This document shows positions 56,629 through 64,000 of a DNA stretch of 64,000 bases, piece after piece. The stretch comes from Chitinophagaceae bacterium (GTDB lineage: Bacteria; Bacteroidota; Bacteroidia; Chitinophagales; Chitinophagaceae), in contig CANCEU010000002.1 in the NCBI GenBank assembly GCA_947375185.1, positions 1 to 64,000 on the forward strand, given 5' to 3'. The notes beneath the pieces are model-generated. The model searched no databases, had not been told where the DNA came from, and saw only the letters and a list, made by a program, of their open reading frames with translations. Position numbers and translations under genes: made by a program. The number at the start of each line of letters is the position of its first letter. Within the stretch, counting starts at the first letter, position 1.

Positions 56629-57456
56629 TTATTTTGGCGCATTTAAATCGAGCCATACTTTTTCCAATTGATCAATTGCTTTTTTGCCGTTTGTTCCCAT
56701 GTCAATGCTAAAGTCGTTCACATATAAATCAATGTGTTGACGCATTACTTGTTCAGACATTTCTTGTGAGTGAAACTTGATAAATTCTGGTAAAATAGCA
56801 TAACTGTTTCTGAAAGCATATTCAACACTTTCTTTAATTAAGCTGTCTAATAATTGCACTTCTTCAAAAGGAATATCCTTGCGTGCAATAATTCCACCCA
56901 ATGGAATAGGGGCATTAAAAGTTTCTTCAAAATAAGTACCCAAGTCAAGCCATTTATTTAAACCTTTTTCTTGGTACGTAAATCTATTTTCGTGAATGAT
57001 TACGCCGGCATCAACTTTTCCGGAAAGTACAGCGTCCTCAATTTCATTAAATACCAAGAACTTTTTATTTTTTACCTGCGGGAAAGCCAAACTAAATAAT
57101 AAATGAGCAGTTGTATTTATACCAGGAACCGCAACTGTCATGGTTTCTGCATTCGGTTTCCCTTCCGATTCCACTAGTGATAAGTCTTCTTTATATATTA
57201 ACAATGGCCCAACACCTTTTCCTAGTGCACCGCCAGCATTTAATAAATGATAATTATTTTTAACTAAAGGCCAAACCCCATAACTAATTTTTGAAATTGG
57301 CAGCTTGCCCTGTAAAGCCCATTCGTTAAGGGTTTGAACATCTTCCAAATACAATTTGAATTCATATCCCTTAGTGTCAATTTTATGATTGACTAAAGCA
57401 TCAAAAATAAAAGTGTCATTTGGGCATGGGGAAAATCCCAATTCAATCAAAGGCAT
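56629..57456 (-). CDS. mqnD: 1,4-dihydroxy-6-naphthoate synthase
   Basis: Futalosine-route menaquinone enzyme converting cyclic dehypoxanthinylfutalosine to 1,4-dihydroxy-6-naphthoate. 275 residues with a periplasmic-binding-protein-like fold; the family start is LGFSPCPNDTFIFDAL (6-21), then DVQTLNEWA and KISYGVWPL. The catalytic His lies in VIIHENRFTY (about 152-161). It directly follows mqnB (1 nt apart), so the two are cotranscribed. mqnA and mqnC are not here. Confidence 0.94.
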   Translation of the reverse strand: MPLIELGFSPCPNDTFIFDALVNHKIDTKGYEFKLYLEDVQTLNEWALQGKLPISKISYGVWPLVKNNYHLLNAGGALGKGVGPLLIYKEDLSLVESEGKPNAETMTVAVPGINTTAHLLFSLAFPQVKNKKFLVFNEIEDAVLSGKVDAGVIIHENRFTYQEKGLNKWLDLGTYFEETFNAPIPLGGIIARKDIPFEEVQLLDSLIKESVEYAFRNSYAILPEFIKFHSQEMSEQVMRQHIDLYVNDFSIDMGTNGKKAIDQLEKVWLDLNAPK

Positions 57457-57457
57457 A

Positions 57458-58126
57458 TTAAGCTGTTTTATATAATGCGTCTAAATAATTTATTAATGTT
57501 TCATTTAAGTTAAAAATGGCTTCCTGAATTTTCCATTTAGATTTATCTCTTTCTCCAACATAATTACTTACTGCACGTAATTGGATAAAAGGCGCAGTTA
57601 AATCTCTGCCAATATAATGTAAGCTAGCACCTTCCATACTTTCAAGTACTGCTTTGTATCGCGTTTTATACAACTCAATTTTAGTTTTTTCAGTACTAAT
57701 GGTATTTACGGTTACTGCTTTTTTAGTTGGTAAATTCAATAAATTAAATTGATTTAACCAAGGATTAGGTAAACTCTTTTTTTCATATGGATGATCATTG
57801 GGTTTGTCAAATTTCATGTCAAACAAATCTTTCCAAACCTTATTTTCCATCACCCCAATATCCCCTGCAAAATCATCTTTCACTGCAAAAACTTTCCCTA
57901 AAGGAATTTTTTTGTCAAAACAGCCAGCAATCCCAACTTGGATTATTAATGTGGGCGTTTCTTGCGTAAACATTTTCATTAATGAAACGCTTGAAGCAAG
58001 CATACCAATGCCAGACTCATGAAAACCAACCGAAAATTTTTTACTATTACTTACATATTTTGGGTTGATTTTTTGAAAACTTGGCATCCATTCACTATGT
58101 GTTGCAGCTGTAATGATTACTCTCAT
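57458..58126 (-). CDS. mqnB: Futalosine hydrolase
   Basis: Removes hypoxanthine from futalosine in menaquinone biosynthesis. 222 residues, nucleoside phosphorylase fold: PTLIIQVGIAGCFDKKIPLG near residue 70 and SMEGASLHYIGRD with the ribose-binding Met-Glu near 155. A 5'-methylthioadenosine nucleosidase is the nearest alternative, but the next gene is mqnD. The start is the ATG at 58126 (MRVIITAATHSEW); the longer frame adds a non-family N-terminus. Confidence 0.93.
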   Translation of the reverse strand: MRVIITAATHSEWMPSFQKINPKYVSNSKKFSVGFHESGIGMLASSVSLMKMFTQETPTLIIQVGIAGCFDKKIPLGKVFAVKDDFAGDIGVMENKVWKDLFDMKFDKPNDHPYEKKSLPNPWLNQFNLLNLPTKKAVTVNTISTEKTKIELYKTRYKAVLESMEGASLHYIGRDLTAPFIQLRAVSNYVGERDKSKWKIQEAIFNLNETLINYLDALYKTA

Positions 58127-58180
58127 AATGTAAAGGTCGGTAAAGAGGGGTAAAAAATGGTTTCTTGACAATCAAATTTA

Positions 58181-58188
58181 TATCTTTG
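58181..58188 (+). promoter_or_regulatory. -7 element upstream of the first queD homologue
   Basis: TATCTTTG matches TAnnTTTG exactly, 22 nt before the ATG at 58211. The TTG seen upstream is at the wrong spacing. Confidence 0.5.
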
Positions 58189-58210
58189 TGTTCTAATATA
58201 TTTGAACCCG

Positions 58211-58618
58211 ATGGTGTATTTAACAAGAGTAGAGCATTTTAATGCAGCGCATAAATTGGCCAACCCAAATTGGACAAAGGAAAAGAATGAAGCAATTTTT
58301 GGTGTATGCGCAAACGAAAATTGGCATGGACATAATTATGAGTTACTGGTAACTATAAAAGGAGAGCCAGACGTCGAGACTGGATTTTTATTTGATGTCA
58401 AAAAGTTGAGTACCCTAATAAAAGAGGTTGTTATTGATGAATTAGATCACAAAAATCTGAATATGGATGTACCTTTTATGAAAGGTCAAATGTGCAGTAC
58501 TGAGAACCTGGCTATTGCTATTTGGAAACAATTGGCACCACATATTCCTGCTAATGTTCAATTGCATTGCATCAAATTATATGAAACTCCTCGCATTTTT
58601 GTTGAATATTTTGGCTAA
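58211..58618 (+). CDS. queD: 6-carboxytetrahydropterin synthase/PTPS family, copy 1
   Basis: Uses dihydroneopterin triphosphate to make 6-carboxy-tetrahydropterin for queuosine (QueD) or pyruvoyl-tetrahydropterin (PTPS). 135 residues. Zinc ligands His14 (HFNAAHKL), His39 and His41 (WHGHNYE), active-site Cys33, and DHKNLNMD are all present. A second homologue and folE follow, giving GTP to the product in three genes. The ATG at 58211 is chosen over an in-frame TTG 9 nt upstream. Confidence 0.9.
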   Translation: MVYLTRVEHFNAAHKLANPNWTKEKNEAIFGVCANENWHGHNYELLVTIKGEPDVETGFLFDVKKLSTLIKEVVIDELDHKNLNMDVPFMKGQMCSTENLAIAIWKQLAPHIPANVQLHCIKLYETPRIFVEYFG

Positions 58619-58698
58619 AAACGCCCATAAAAGTTAAAATGTTTAATTAATTTACTAAAAGATTAAACAATTCATATACTTCCACGTTATATATAATG

Positions 58699-58706
58699 TA
58701 ACTTTG
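58699..58706 (+). promoter_or_regulatory. -7 element upstream of the second queD homologue
   Basis: TAACTTTG matches TAnnTTTG exactly, 18 nt before the ATG at 58725. It suggests copy 2 and folE have their own transcript. Confidence 0.5.
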
Positions 58707-58724
58707 TCCTCTTAATTTGGAAGC

Positions 58725-59138
58725 ATGAAACAAAAAGTAGCGGTATTTAGAAAAGAGCATTTTAATGCCGCACACAGATTGTTTTGTGCAGATTGGACTG
58801 ATGAAAAAAACAAGCAAGTTTTTGGTGCATGTTCCAATCCAAATTATCATGGTCACAACTATGAATTAGTAGTTCAAGTCAATGGAGTTCCAGACCCAAT
58901 CACTGGATTTGTGATTAACACAAAAGACTTAACTAAAATTGTAGATGAAGAAGTGAAGGCAAGGTTTGATCACAAAAATTTAAACTTAGATACCGAAGTA
59001 TTTAAAAATTTAAATCCAACAGCCGAAAATATTGCTATTGTGATTTACAATTTAATTAGACCAAGGATATCTGAATCACTTGATTTAAAAATTCGTCTGT
59101 ATGAAACAGAAAGAAACTTTGTCGACTACCCCGCTTAA
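58725..59138 (+). CDS. 6-carboxytetrahydropterin synthase/PTPS family, copy 2
   Basis: 137 residues, roughly 45 percent identical by eye to copy 1. It keeps all metal and catalytic residues: His17 (HFNAAHRL), Cys36 (GACSNPN), His42 and His44 (YHGHNYE) and DHKNLNLD. Two functional paralogues suggest divided roles, for instance QueD for queuosine and a PTPS-like enzyme for reduced pterins. Its last 38 bases overlap the assigned folE start, so the pair is translationally linked. Confidence 0.88.
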   Translation: MKQKVAVFRKEHFNAAHRLFCADWTDEKNKQVFGACSNPNYHGHNYELVVQVNGVPDPITGFVINTKDLTKIVDEEVKARFDHKNLNLDTEVFKNLNPTAENIAIVIYNLIRPRISESLDLKIRLYETERNFVDYPA

Positions 59139-59814
59139 GGAAGAGAAGTTGGCATTAGACAATTTATTGATTGAAGAAATGGGAGACCAGCATAAAGCAA
59201 GCTCGGTTGATACCCCTATGCGTGCTGATGCATTTGAAAAAAATGATGAAGAAAAAATTGCAGCTATTGAGCCGCATTTTAGAGCCATCATGGAAATTTT
59301 AGGAATGGATTTGCGCGATGATAGTTTGCGCGGCACACCACTTCGTGTTGCTAAAATGTATGTGAAAGAATTATTCCAAGGATTAAATCCGGCAAATATG
59401 CCAAGTATGACATTGTTTGAAAATAAATTTCAGTACAATGAAATGTTGGTTGAAAAGAATATTAATTTTTATACAAACTGTGAGCATCACTTTGTGCCTT
59501 TCTTTGGTAAAGCACATGTCGCTTACATTAGCAGTGGTAAAGTAATAGGGTTGAGCAAATTAAATAGATTGGTTGAATATTTTTCAAAACGTCCCCAAGT
59601 GCAAGAGCGTTTAACTATGCAGGTAGGTAAGGCTTTGCAAACTGTATTGCAAACACAGGATGTAGCAATTATGATGGATGCAAAACATTTATGTGTTTCA
59701 AGTCGTGGGGTTAAAGACGATAGTTCAAATACCATTACTAGTTTTTTTGGAGGAAAATTTCAGGAAGAAGCAACTAAAATGGAGTTTTTAAAATACATCG
59801 AAATAAAAGATTAA
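59101..59814 (+). CDS. folE: GTP cyclohydrolase I
   Basis: Converts GTP to dihydroneopterin triphosphate, the shared precursor of folate, queuosine and biopterin. Zinc ligands Cys127, His130 and Cys198 are intact (TNCEHHFVPFFG and KHLCVSSRG). 237 residues from the ATG at 59101, which overlaps queD copy 2 by 38 nt. A later Met at 59179 would remove the overlap and still leave the whole catalytic core, so the start is uncertain. Promiscuity between pathways is likely. Confidence 0.94.
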   Translation: MKQKETLSTTPLKEEKLALDNLLIEEMGDQHKASSVDTPMRADAFEKNDEEKIAAIEPHFRAIMEILGMDLRDDSLRGTPLRVAKMYVKELFQGLNPANMPSMTLFENKFQYNEMLVEKNINFYTNCEHHFVPFFGKAHVAYISSGKVIGLSKLNRLVEYFSKRPQVQERLTMQVGKALQTVLQTQDVAIMMDAKHLCVSSRGVKDDSSNTITSFFGGKFQEEATKMEFLKYIEIKD

Positions 59815-59870
59815 GTCCTTAAGCTTAATTAAGATAGTTAGTTCATAGGGTTTGGGTTAGTTTTAGTGCA

Positions 59871-59897
59871 GGTGGAGTGAAAACTCCACCTTTTTTA
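59871..59897 (+). terminator. Intrinsic terminator after folE
   Basis: GGTGGAGT and ACTCCACC form a perfect 8-bp stem with a GAAA loop followed by T6. Confidence 0.9.
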
Positions 59898-59915
59898 TTT
59901 TAATCATTAATACTG

Positions 59916-59923
59916 TATTTTTG
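59916..59923 (+). promoter_or_regulatory. -7 element upstream of fabD
   Basis: TATTTTTG matches TAnnTTTG exactly, 11 nt before the first possible ATG (59935) and 20 nt before the second (59944). Confidence 0.45.
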
Positions 59924-59934
59924 GTGCAATAAAA

Positions 59935-60837
59935 ATGAATACTATGTCAAAACACGCGTATATATTTCCAGGTCAGGGAAGTCAGTTTTCAGGAATGGGT
60001 AAAAATCTTTATGAAAATAATGAAGAAGCAAAAGCATTGTTTGAAAAGGCAAATGAAATATTAGGATTCAGAATTAGTGATATCATGTTTGAAGGAACTG
60101 ATGAGCAATTAAAACAAACCAATGTAACTCAACCTGCAGTTTTTTTACATTCAGTCATTGCCTATTTGACAATGCCACATGTAATGCCTGATATGGTTGC
60201 AGGACATTCTTTAGGAGAATTTAGTGCACTGGTTGCGAACAAAACATTGAGTTTCGAAGATGCTTTAAAATTGGTGAGTATTCGTGCAAAAGCAATGCAA
60301 GCAGCATGTGAAATTCAACCATCAACAATGGCTGCAGTTTTGGCTTTGGCAGATGAAAAAGTGGAAGAAGTTTGTGCAACTGTTTCAAAAGATAACAATG
60401 AAATAGTGGTAGCTGCAAATTATAATTGTCCTGGTCAGTTGGTTATTTCAGGGTCGCTTAAAGGTATCGAAATTGCCTGCGAACAAATGAAAGTAGCGGG
60501 TGCTAAAAGGGCATTGGTTTTACCTGTTGGTGGAGCATTTCACTCACCCTTAATGGAGCCTGCAAAAGTTGAATTAGCTGCAGCTATTGATGCTACAATT
60601 TTCAATATCCCTATTTGTCCAGTTTATCAAAATGTGGTAGCAAAAGCGGTATTAGACCCTATTCAAATCAAGGAAAATTTAATTGCTCAGCTAACTGGTG
60701 CAGTAAAATGGACGCAAACGGTACAAAATATGGTTGCTGATGGCGCTACTCATTTCACGGAAGTGGGTCCTGGCAAGGTTTTGCAAGGATTGGTGCAAAA
60801 AATACATAAAGAAGCAGTTGTTGAGGGAGTGGCTTAA
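59935..60837 (+). CDS. fabD: Malonyl-CoA:ACP transacylase
   Basis: Loads malonyl groups onto acyl carrier protein for fatty-acid synthesis. 300 residues; FPGQGSQFSGMG (11-22), the nucleophile Ser92 in GHSLGEFSAL, and AFHSPLMEPA with the catalytic His. The true start may be the Met at 59944 (MSKHAYIFPGQG), three codons in. It stands alone after a terminator, away from fabH or acpP, which are not in the window. Confidence 0.96.
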   Translation: MNTMSKHAYIFPGQGSQFSGMGKNLYENNEEAKALFEKANEILGFRISDIMFEGTDEQLKQTNVTQPAVFLHSVIAYLTMPHVMPDMVAGHSLGEFSALVANKTLSFEDALKLVSIRAKAMQAACEIQPSTMAAVLALADEKVEEVCATVSKDNNEIVVAANYNCPGQLVISGSLKGIEIACEQMKVAGAKRALVLPVGGAFHSPLMEPAKVELAAAIDATIFNIPICPVYQNVVAKAVLDPIQIKENLIAQLTGAVKWTQTVQNMVADGATHFTEVGPGKVLQGLVQKIHKEAVVEGVA

Positions 60838-60880
60838 ATCTTAACTCCTTTTTTAACTTAGAATTTATACTAATTTTAGT

Positions 60881-60922
60881 AATTTTAGGGCCTCTAGAGA
60901 ATATTCTAGAGGCCCTAAAATT
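60881..60922. terminator. Long hairpin between fabD and the adhesin gene
   Basis: A perfect 18-bp stem (60881-60898 with 60905-60922), centred on GGGCCTCTAGA, closes a 6-nt loop. Ends are A/T-rich on both sides (AATTTT and AAAATT). It may terminate fabD or act as a structured leader of the downstream gene, whose start is only 12 nt away. Confidence 0.6.
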
Positions 60923-60934
60923 TTAGATGAGTTA

Positions 60935-63900
60935 GTGAAGTATTTCTATAAAATAATTAGCTTCTTTTTATTCAGTTTGTTTGTTTGTGAAATTACAAAT
61001 GCACAGACTGTTGTTTTTGATATGCACACCTCAGCTACCAATAATACTATTTGTAGAAATGAGCCCTTCACATTGTATATGACTCCATTGCAAAATATTA
61101 GGTATGTTTTTCAATATTCAGAGAATGGGGGGGCTTGGACTGATTATACTAATCTTTCCTCTGATGTTAGTGCTGGTACCGAAGTTTCGCAATCTATTAC
61201 ACTTGTAGCAAGTACTCAATTTAGGGTCTATTATACAACCAATACTTCAGTTGGGTCAACACCCAATACGATTGATCCAACAGTAATAAGTATTACAGTT
61301 AATCAACTTCCTTCTATTACTACCATTACAGCGGGGACTACAACAGTTTGCCAAAACTCAGATATAACTTATGCGAATTCAACTTCAAATGGTGTTTGGA
61401 CTTCAAGTAATACAGGTATTGCATCAGTTGGGTCTGCTTCAGGGATTGTGCATGGTGTAAGCCAAGGAAATGCTTTAATAAAATATACAGTTACAGATCC
61501 TGTAACGGGTTGTAAAAATCAAGATGCAAAACCAGTTACTGTGAACCCAACTCCAATGATTGCTAGTTTTTCAGATGCAGTTTGTAGTGGAATACAATAC
61601 ACAGTTGTACCTAGTGGATTTGTTCCAAGTGGAACTACTTTTAATTGGGGTATGCCATCTTCGAATGCACCTAATGTTGGAGATTTGACAGGGATGGCTG
61701 CGGCTGCAACAACCACCCCGCCTAATGTAAATACACTTTTAACTAATAATATAAATTCAGTTATTGCCGCAACTTATACTATTACCGCTACAAAAGGAGC
61801 ATGTTCAAGTGTTCCATTTAATTTAACATTATCTGTAACACCTAGACCTTATATTGCTGATCGAGTTTATACTAGCTGTAGTGGTGCTTCTTTTACTGAT
61901 GGTCCAACTAATAATGGTGGTGTAGGTGGACATGATATCGTACCTGTCGGTATCACTTATTCATGGGCTACTCCATCTGTTCCAACTGGCATTACTAATC
62001 AAGCAAGTTCAGGAGCAGGTTCGCCAACTACTTTTAGTGGATTATTAAGAAACAGTACCAATGGTATGCTTAGTGTTACTTATTTAGTAAGTACCTATAA
62101 TGCAGGATGTACAGGTTCGACATATACTGAAACCGTAAATGTAAATCCCACCCCGCGAATTGCAGCTCAATCAGCTACCATTTGCAGCAATTCAACTTTT
62201 ACTGTTGCCATCACGGATGGAGGGGCTAATTTAGTACCGGCAGGAACGACCTATTCATGGTCAGCTCCTGGTGTTGGAGGAATTAATGGATTGCAGTCTG
62301 GTAGTAATGCATCGGTTATCTCAGGAACATTATCCAATACTACCAATTCGCCAATTTCAAATATTACATATGTGGTTACTCCAACAGCTGGCACATGTAA
62401 TGGACCAACGTTTAATGTGAGTGTAACAGTGAATCCAGTTCCTATCATTTCTGATTTAGGGCCTACACAAACAGGAAGTGGTTCTACATTTAATTTCCCA
62501 ATAACAGGAAGTATTGTACCGGCCGGCACAACTTTTACTTGGGCTATTCCTACTCAACAAACTGGATTAACAGGTGGTGCAGCTTCAGGAGTTCCAACCC
62601 CCACTTCATTAACTGGAACATTAACCAATCCTACAGGTAATTTTTTAGACGCACTATATACCATAACGCCAACTTATTTAAATTGTACTGGAAATTCTTT
62701 TACATATACAGTAAGGGTTTATCCAAAGCCAATCATTGGGGATAAAACACTTGCACCTATTTGTAGTGGACAAAGTTTCATAGTTACACTTTCCGATGGA
62801 GCTAATGGAGATGTTGTTCCAAGTGGGACAAGCTATAGTTGGAATGCGCCTATAATAGCGGGAATAACAGGAACGGCTACGGGGACAGCTGCACCGAGTA
62901 TTAGTGGGATAGTAAATAACATTACAAATTATCCAATAGTGGTAACATATGTGGTTACTCCTTTTGCAAATCCACAATCAGGGGATCCATTCAAAATTAC
63001 ATTTACGGTAAATCCATTACCGTTAAGTGCAATAGTAGTAAATGAAAATTCTGGACTTCAACCCAATGATCAAATTATTTGTAGTAATGGAAGTGCAACT
63101 TTTTCATCAGTACCAGTTGTCGGATTGCTAACTGATTATAATTATGCATGGGCTGTTCCAGTTGGTGCTGCGGCACCTGGAAATGTGTCTACATTTACAA
63201 GTAGTAAAGCTGGCACCTATAGTTTAAGCATTACCAATAAAACAACTGGTTGCGTTAGTGCAGTGCAAACATCAACGAGCTTGACGGTAAATATTATTCC
63301 AAACGTAGGGAGCATAACTAGCGCGGCCAACACTTTATGTGTTGGAGCATCTTTACAATTAAATGCTGTAGGTGATAATGCAGGTGCTTCACCCTATACC
63401 TATAATTGGACTTATCCAACTATAGCAAGCGGTTCAACTACAACTAATACTTCAACAGTAAGTTTGTCAGGAGTCTCGGCAGGGAATGGAGATATTACTT
63501 ATACCCTTTTGGATCAATTAGGATGTTATTCAAATAGAAGTGCTCCTTATAATGTCACTGTATATGCAAATCCTTTACAACCAATTGTTACTCCGGTTAA
63601 TGTAGTGTACGATGGCTTGGCACATCAAGTAATTGCAAATCCTGCAGCTGCACCCGTTGGGACAGATATTGTAGAATGGTATAATGCATCTTCGGGCGGG
63701 GCAGCCGTTACTCCAGTACCTTTCATAACGAATGTTGGAACCATTACAAAATGGGCTCAAGCTAAAAATAATACAACGGGTTGTGTAAATATAAGTAGAG
63801 CAAGTGCAACCGTTACAATCACCCAAAAAGGATTAGTGATAAAAGCCAATGATTATCAAAAACAATATGATCGCATTGTGTATTCGGGAGGAAATGGTGT

Positions 63901-64000
63901 TACCTATACCGATCCGGTTACTGGTGTTGGTCCTGGTTTTGTGAATGGAGAAACTGCATCTGTTTTAGCAGGTACTTTGACTTATGGGGGTACTGCACAA
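60935..64000 (+). CDS. Large secreted PKD-like/MBG repeat protein (likely T9SS adhesin), 3' end outside the window
   Basis: 1022 codons read through to the window edge without a stop. The start is the GTG at 60935 because it gives a classic signal peptide (KYFYKIISFFLFSLFVC, ending TNAQ). At least six repeats of about 96-100 residues begin near 204, 304, 404, 500, 596 and 693, most opening NPxPxI followed by C-S-G or C-S-N and a VPSGTTFxW strand: PKD-like Ig domains. The end (about 965 on: GLVIKANDYQKQYD) starts an MBG domain. Such proteins are usually carried by type IX secretion; its C-terminal signal is not visible. Confidence 0.9.
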   Translation, partial: MKYFYKIISFFLFSLFVCEITNAQTVVFDMHTSATNNTICRNEPFTLYMTPLQNIRYVFQYSENGGAWTDYTNLSSDVSAGTEVSQSITLVASTQFRVYYTTNTSVGSTPNTIDPTVISITVNQLPSITTITAGTTTVCQNSDITYANSTSNGVWTSSNTGIASVGSASGIVHGVSQGNALIKYTVTDPVTGCKNQDAKPVTVNPTPMIASFSDAVCSGIQYTVVPSGFVPSGTTFNWGMPSSNAPNVGDLTGMAAAATTTPPNVNTLLTNNINSVIAATYTITATKGACSSVPFNLTLSVTPRPYIADRVYTSCSGASFTDGPTNNGGVGGHDIVPVGITYSWATPSVPTGITNQASSGAGSPTTFSGLLRNSTNGMLSVTYLVSTYNAGCTGSTYTETVNVNPTPRIAAQSATICSNSTFTVAITDGGANLVPAGTTYSWSAPGVGGINGLQSGSNASVISGTLSNTTNSPISNITYVVTPTAGTCNGPTFNVSVTVNPVPIISDLGPTQTGSGSTFNFPITGSIVPAGTTFTWAIPTQQTGLTGGAASGVPTPTSLTGTLTNPTGNFLDALYTITPTYLNCTGNSFTYTVRVYPKPIIGDKTLAPICSGQSFIVTLSDGANGDVVPSGTSYSWNAPIIAGITGTATGTAAPSISGIVNNITNYPIVVTYVVTPFANPQSGDPFKITFTVNPLPLSAIVVNENSGLQPNDQIICSNGSATFSSVPVVGLLTDYNYAWAVPVGAAAPGNVSTFTSSKAGTYSLSITNKTTGCVSAVQTSTSLTVNIIPNVGSITSAANTLCVGASLQLNAVGDNAGASPYTYNWTYPTIASGSTTTNTSTVSLSGVSAGNGDITYTLLDQLGCYSNRSAPYNVTVYANPLQPIVTPVNVVYDGLAHQVIANPAAAPVGTDIVEWYNASSGGAAVTPVPFITNVGTITKWAQAKNNTTGCVNISRASATVTITQKGLVIKANDYQKQYDRIVYSGGNGVTYTDPVTGVGPGFVNGETASVLAGTLTYGGTAQ

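Noticed and set aside
61519..63826. Four minus-strand ORFs inside the adhesin region
   Set aside because: They are antisense to a continuous signal-peptide-bearing plus-strand frame with clear domain repeats; their composition (Cys/Ile/Thr rich) is that of shadow frames.

Overview
The window is a low-GC, gene-dense chromosomal segment of a Bacteroidota (Bacteroidetes) bacterium, most likely of the Chitinophagaceae/Sphingobacteriia side. The evidence is: a type IX secretion cluster (gldJ-porU-porV), Bacteroidetes-type promoters (TTTG, about 19 nt, TAnnTTTG), atpD-atpC detached from the other ATP synthase genes, DUF4292 and DUF983 proteins, futalosine-pathway menaquinone genes, and a giant PKD-like/MBG surface protein. 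The family placement is inference. The phylum placement is firm.

Layout. 1-4100 (minus strand): fumarase (partial), an enoyl-CoA hydratase, a B12-binding mutase subunit and gltX. 4164-5730: a polysaccharide deacetylase and a TatD hydrolase, with a candidate small RNA on the minus strand between them. 5776-7870: tRNA-Ser(GGA), a noncoding repeat block and two unrecognised genes; this is the only accessory-looking stretch. 7949-11560 (minus): DUF983, murF, ispF and gldJ, divergent from 11674-19025 (plus): porU, porV, dut, DUF4292 lipoprotein and an EnvC-like factor. 19108-21359: glycerol kinase and glycerol facilitator. 21399-23156: atpD-atpC. 23278-25855: a histidine kinase and queA, converging with overlapping 3' ends.

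26108-42642 is a complete division and cell wall (dcw) cluster: mraZ, rsmH, ftsL-like, ftsI-type PBP, murE, mraY, murD, ftsW, murG, murC, ftsQ, ftsA, ftsZ. Most junctions overlap or abut, so it probably works as one long operon with extra initiation before ftsZ. It begins with four GTG motifs spaced exactly 10 bp apart, which look like a MraZ operator, and ends in two tandem terminators. murF, the missing Mur ligase, sits in the gldJ operon.

42824-60837 holds mixed housekeeping genes: an SDR epimerase, a fused beta-oxidation enzyme, gatC, two LolD/MacB-type ABC ATPases, cobalamin adenosyltransferase, DUF2795, SemiSWEET, fabI, recN, a TPR protein, a zinc-ribbon protein, NIF3, photolyase, mqnD-mqnB, two queD paralogues with folE, and fabD. 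60935 to the window end is the N-terminal 1022 residues of a secreted repeat protein, a likely type IX client.

I found no transposase, phage gene, CRISPR array or rRNA. The most unusual signals are regulatory: the MraZ-like operator, several canonical -7 boxes only 3-6 nt before an ATG (apparent leaderless mRNAs), a minus-strand small-RNA candidate with its own promoter and terminator, and DnaA-box-like sites at the two main dcw control regions.
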